Source of the DNA: Aquificota bacterium
GTDB lineage: Bacteria; Aquificota; Aquificia; Aquificales; Aquificaceae
DNA: 42,385 nt
Direction of reading: 5' to 3'
Assembly: GCA_013154375.1 (NCBI GenBank)
Contig: JAADCR010000038.1
Location: 1 to 42,385 of the forward strand
Shown piece by piece: positions 41,629-42,385 of this stretch. Made by a program: the position numbers and the translations under genes. A model generated the notes under the pieces. The model worked only from the letters and a program-made list of their open reading frames with translations. It searched no databases and was not told the origin of the DNA. Numbering within the stretch: position 1 is the stretch's first letter; each line of letters begins with the position of its first letter.

Positions 41629-42024
41629 ATGAAGAGAACGGCTCTGCTACTGACGGGACTGTACGCGGCGGTGCTTTTAAGCTCGTGCGCCAACACCTCT
41701 AAAACCACCTACGAAGGAGCGGCTGCGGGTGCGGCCGTAGGAGCCGTGGCAGGTGCCATCCTCGACGAAGAGAACCGCTGGCGCGGCGGCGTCATAGGCG
41801 CAACCATAGGAGCCGTATTCGGGGCTACCATTACCGAGATAGCACGCCGCGCAGCCGAAGAAGCCGCGCAGGCCAACAAGCCCGTCGTCTACACGAGCGA
41901 AGACAACACCCAGATGGTCCGTGCCGAGCCGCTTAAGAAAGAAGGCAACTGCACCGTAGTGGTAACCAAGTACTACCAGAACGGCGAGCTCGTAAAGGTG
42001 GAAGAGAAGAAGGTCTGCTCTTGA
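41629..42024 (+). CDS. Glycine-zipper lipoprotein
   Basis: 131 residues. Signal peptide MKRTALLLTGLYAAVLLSSC with lipobox LSSC. The mature part opens with a glycine-zipper (EGAAAGAAVGAVAGAILDEE, then GGVIGATIGAVFGATI), which forms membrane-active helices in outer-membrane lipoproteins. The tail (KPVVYTSEDNTQMVRAEP, CTVVVTKYYQNGELVKVEEK) is beta-like with two cysteines (in GNCTV and KVCS) that may pair. The ribosome-binding site is AAGGAGGTGA. Function unknown; a role in envelope integrity is usual for the type. Confidence 0.82.
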   Translation: MKRTALLLTGLYAAVLLSSCANTSKTTYEGAAAGAAVGAVAGAILDEENRWRGGVIGATIGAVFGATITEIARRAAEEAAQANKPVVYTSEDNTQMVRAEPLKKEGNCTVVVTKYYQNGELVKVEEKKVCS

Positions 42025-42049
42025 AAAGCTCCTTACGGCCGCCTATAAT
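42021..42049 (+). promoter_or_regulatory. Promoter of tRNA-Asp
   Basis: TTGAAA (42021-42026), 17-bp spacer, TATAAT (42044-42049), overlapping the stop codon of the lipoprotein gene and ending 12 bases before the tRNA. Confidence 0.75.
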
Positions 42050-42061
42050 AATTACTTGGCT

Positions 42062-42139
42062 GGAGCGGTAGTTCAGCCAGGTCAGAACGCCGGCCTGTCA
42101 AGCCGGAGGTCGCGGGTTCAAATCCCGTCCGCTCCGCCA
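42062..42139 (+). tRNA. tRNA-Asp (GUC)
   Basis: A complete cloverleaf of 78 bases including the encoded CCA. Acceptor ggagcgg pairs with ccgctcc, anticodon arm ccggc-ctgtcaa-gccgg gives GUC, T-arm gcggg-ttcaaat-cccgt. The discriminator base is G, as expected for aspartate. Confidence 0.96.
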
Positions 42140-42149
42140 CTACTACCCC

Positions 42150-42178
42150 TTGACGCCCGACCCCGTCGGGTATAAATT
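42150..42178 (+). promoter_or_regulatory. Tandem promoter P1 (rRNA-type)
   Basis: TTGACG (42150-42155), 17-bp spacer with the inverted repeat cccga/tcggg, and TAAATT (42173-42178), followed by aataagagtca. Confidence 0.65.
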
Positions 42179-42225
42179 AATAAGAGTCACGCGCTAAGGC
42201 GGCGCTAAGCGGGGTTCGGCAGGGG

Positions 42226-42253
42226 TTGACGAGCCGGACCCGAGGGATAAATT
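42226..42253 (+). promoter_or_regulatory. Tandem promoter P2 (rRNA-type)
   Basis: TTGACG (42226-42231), 16-bp spacer, TAAATT (42248-42253), followed by aaaaagagtca. The cccgagggataaattaaaaag core is shared with P3. Confidence 0.68.
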
Positions 42254-42282
42254 AAAAAGAGTCAGCGCCGCAAAGAAGGGGG

Positions 42283-42311
42283 TTGACAAAAAACCCCCCG
42301 AGGGATAAATT
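42283..42311 (+). promoter_or_regulatory. Tandem promoter P3 (rRNA-type)
   Basis: A consensus TTGACA (42283-42288), 17-bp spacer, TAAATT (42306-42311), followed by aaaaagtc and a small hairpin (gggcg/cgccc, 42320-42332). Confidence 0.72.
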
Positions 42312-42340
42312 AAAAAGTCGGGCGCAACGCCCATAACAAG

Positions 42341-42360
42341 GCTCCTTGGCAACTGAATAG
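42341..42360 (+). promoter_or_regulatory. boxA-like rRNA leader element
   Basis: gctccttggcaactgaatag resembles the ribosomal RNA leader antitermination element seen in other bacteria (ctctttgaaaactga type). Together with the three tandem promoters it suggests that a 16S rRNA gene begins just right of the window. No rRNA sequence itself is visible. Confidence 0.45.
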
Positions 42361-42385
42361 GGGGCGGACTCCTCCTCAACCCAGT

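Noticed and set aside
42226-42320. Short direct repeats (gagggataaattaaaaag) as a possible CRISPR array
   Set aside because: The repeats are promoter cores at unequal spacing (76 and 57 bp) with conserved -35 and -10 positions. There is no repeat-spacer regularity, so tandem promoters explain them better.

Overview
The window reads as chromosomal DNA from a deep-branching, thermophilic, CO2-fixing bacterium, most likely a member of the Aquificota (order Aquificales) with an unusually G+C-rich genome. The evidence is a short citryl-CoA lyase (ccl) of the Hydrogenobacter/Aquifex type of reductive TCA cycle, a rpmH-yidD-yidC cluster with no rnpA between (Aquifex-type bacteria lack the usual RNase P), scattered ATP synthase genes (atpB-x-atpE in one place, atpA alone elsewhere), a DabA inorganic-carbon protein with a P-II-like partner, and many unrelated genes packed into short overlapping operons. 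Genus and species cannot be named from sequence alone.

Layout. 1-5512: folK (partial), a nitronate-monooxygenase-like enzyme, then a leftward run ctaA-ctaB-haem-copper-oxidase-like protein, followed by skp and a Nudix hydrolase. 5556-7744: a TlpA/ResA thioredoxin, ccl and a divergent YbjN/SHOCT-like gene. 7713-12357 (leftward): atpB, a small USP-like gene, atpE, rpmH, yidD, yidC, a lone cas6-like gene and a MagIII-like DNA glycosylase. 12384-17436: hisF, then leftward envelope genes (OmpA-like, L,D-transpeptidase), rpoZ, gmk, a nitrilase-family gene and a HIRAN gene. 17463-20724: trpS, a PHP phosphoesterase, pncA and hsp20. 20721-23459: hemA, a stand-alone RAM domain and murA (leftward). 23514-30215: a rightward run of a lipoprotein, panC, fmt, pyrF, DUF3108-like, rsmG, DUF2892, folP, cdaA and a YbbR protein.

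30184-34014 is the most striking block. It is a leftward operon of a membrane coiled-coil protein, a Roadblock/LC7 protein, a DUF4388/winged-helix protein, a CvnD-like small GTPase, and GspL- and GspM-like secretion/pilus assembly proteins. The first four repeat the order of the actinobacterial 'conservon' (CvnA-B-C-D), here fused by ATGA/GTGA-type overlaps to a type II secretion/type IV pilus inner-membrane platform. 34046-42385: ilvB-ilvN, atpA, tRNA-Lys and tRNA-Ala, the P-II/DabA pair, a glycine-zipper lipoprotein, tRNA-Asp, and three near-identical tandem promoters that look like the start of a ribosomal RNA operon lying just beyond the window.

Expression layout. Many operon-head genes have a -10 box ending only 6-8 bases before the start codon and no Shine-Dalgarno sequence, so they are probably read as leaderless mRNAs. 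In two places divergent start codons are only 26 bp apart. Several highly expressed or exported-protein genes (skp, atpE, rpoZ, pncA, hsp20, the lipoprotein at 41629) instead carry a full GGAGG-type ribosome-binding site. Five of six convergent gene pairs overlap at their 3' ends.
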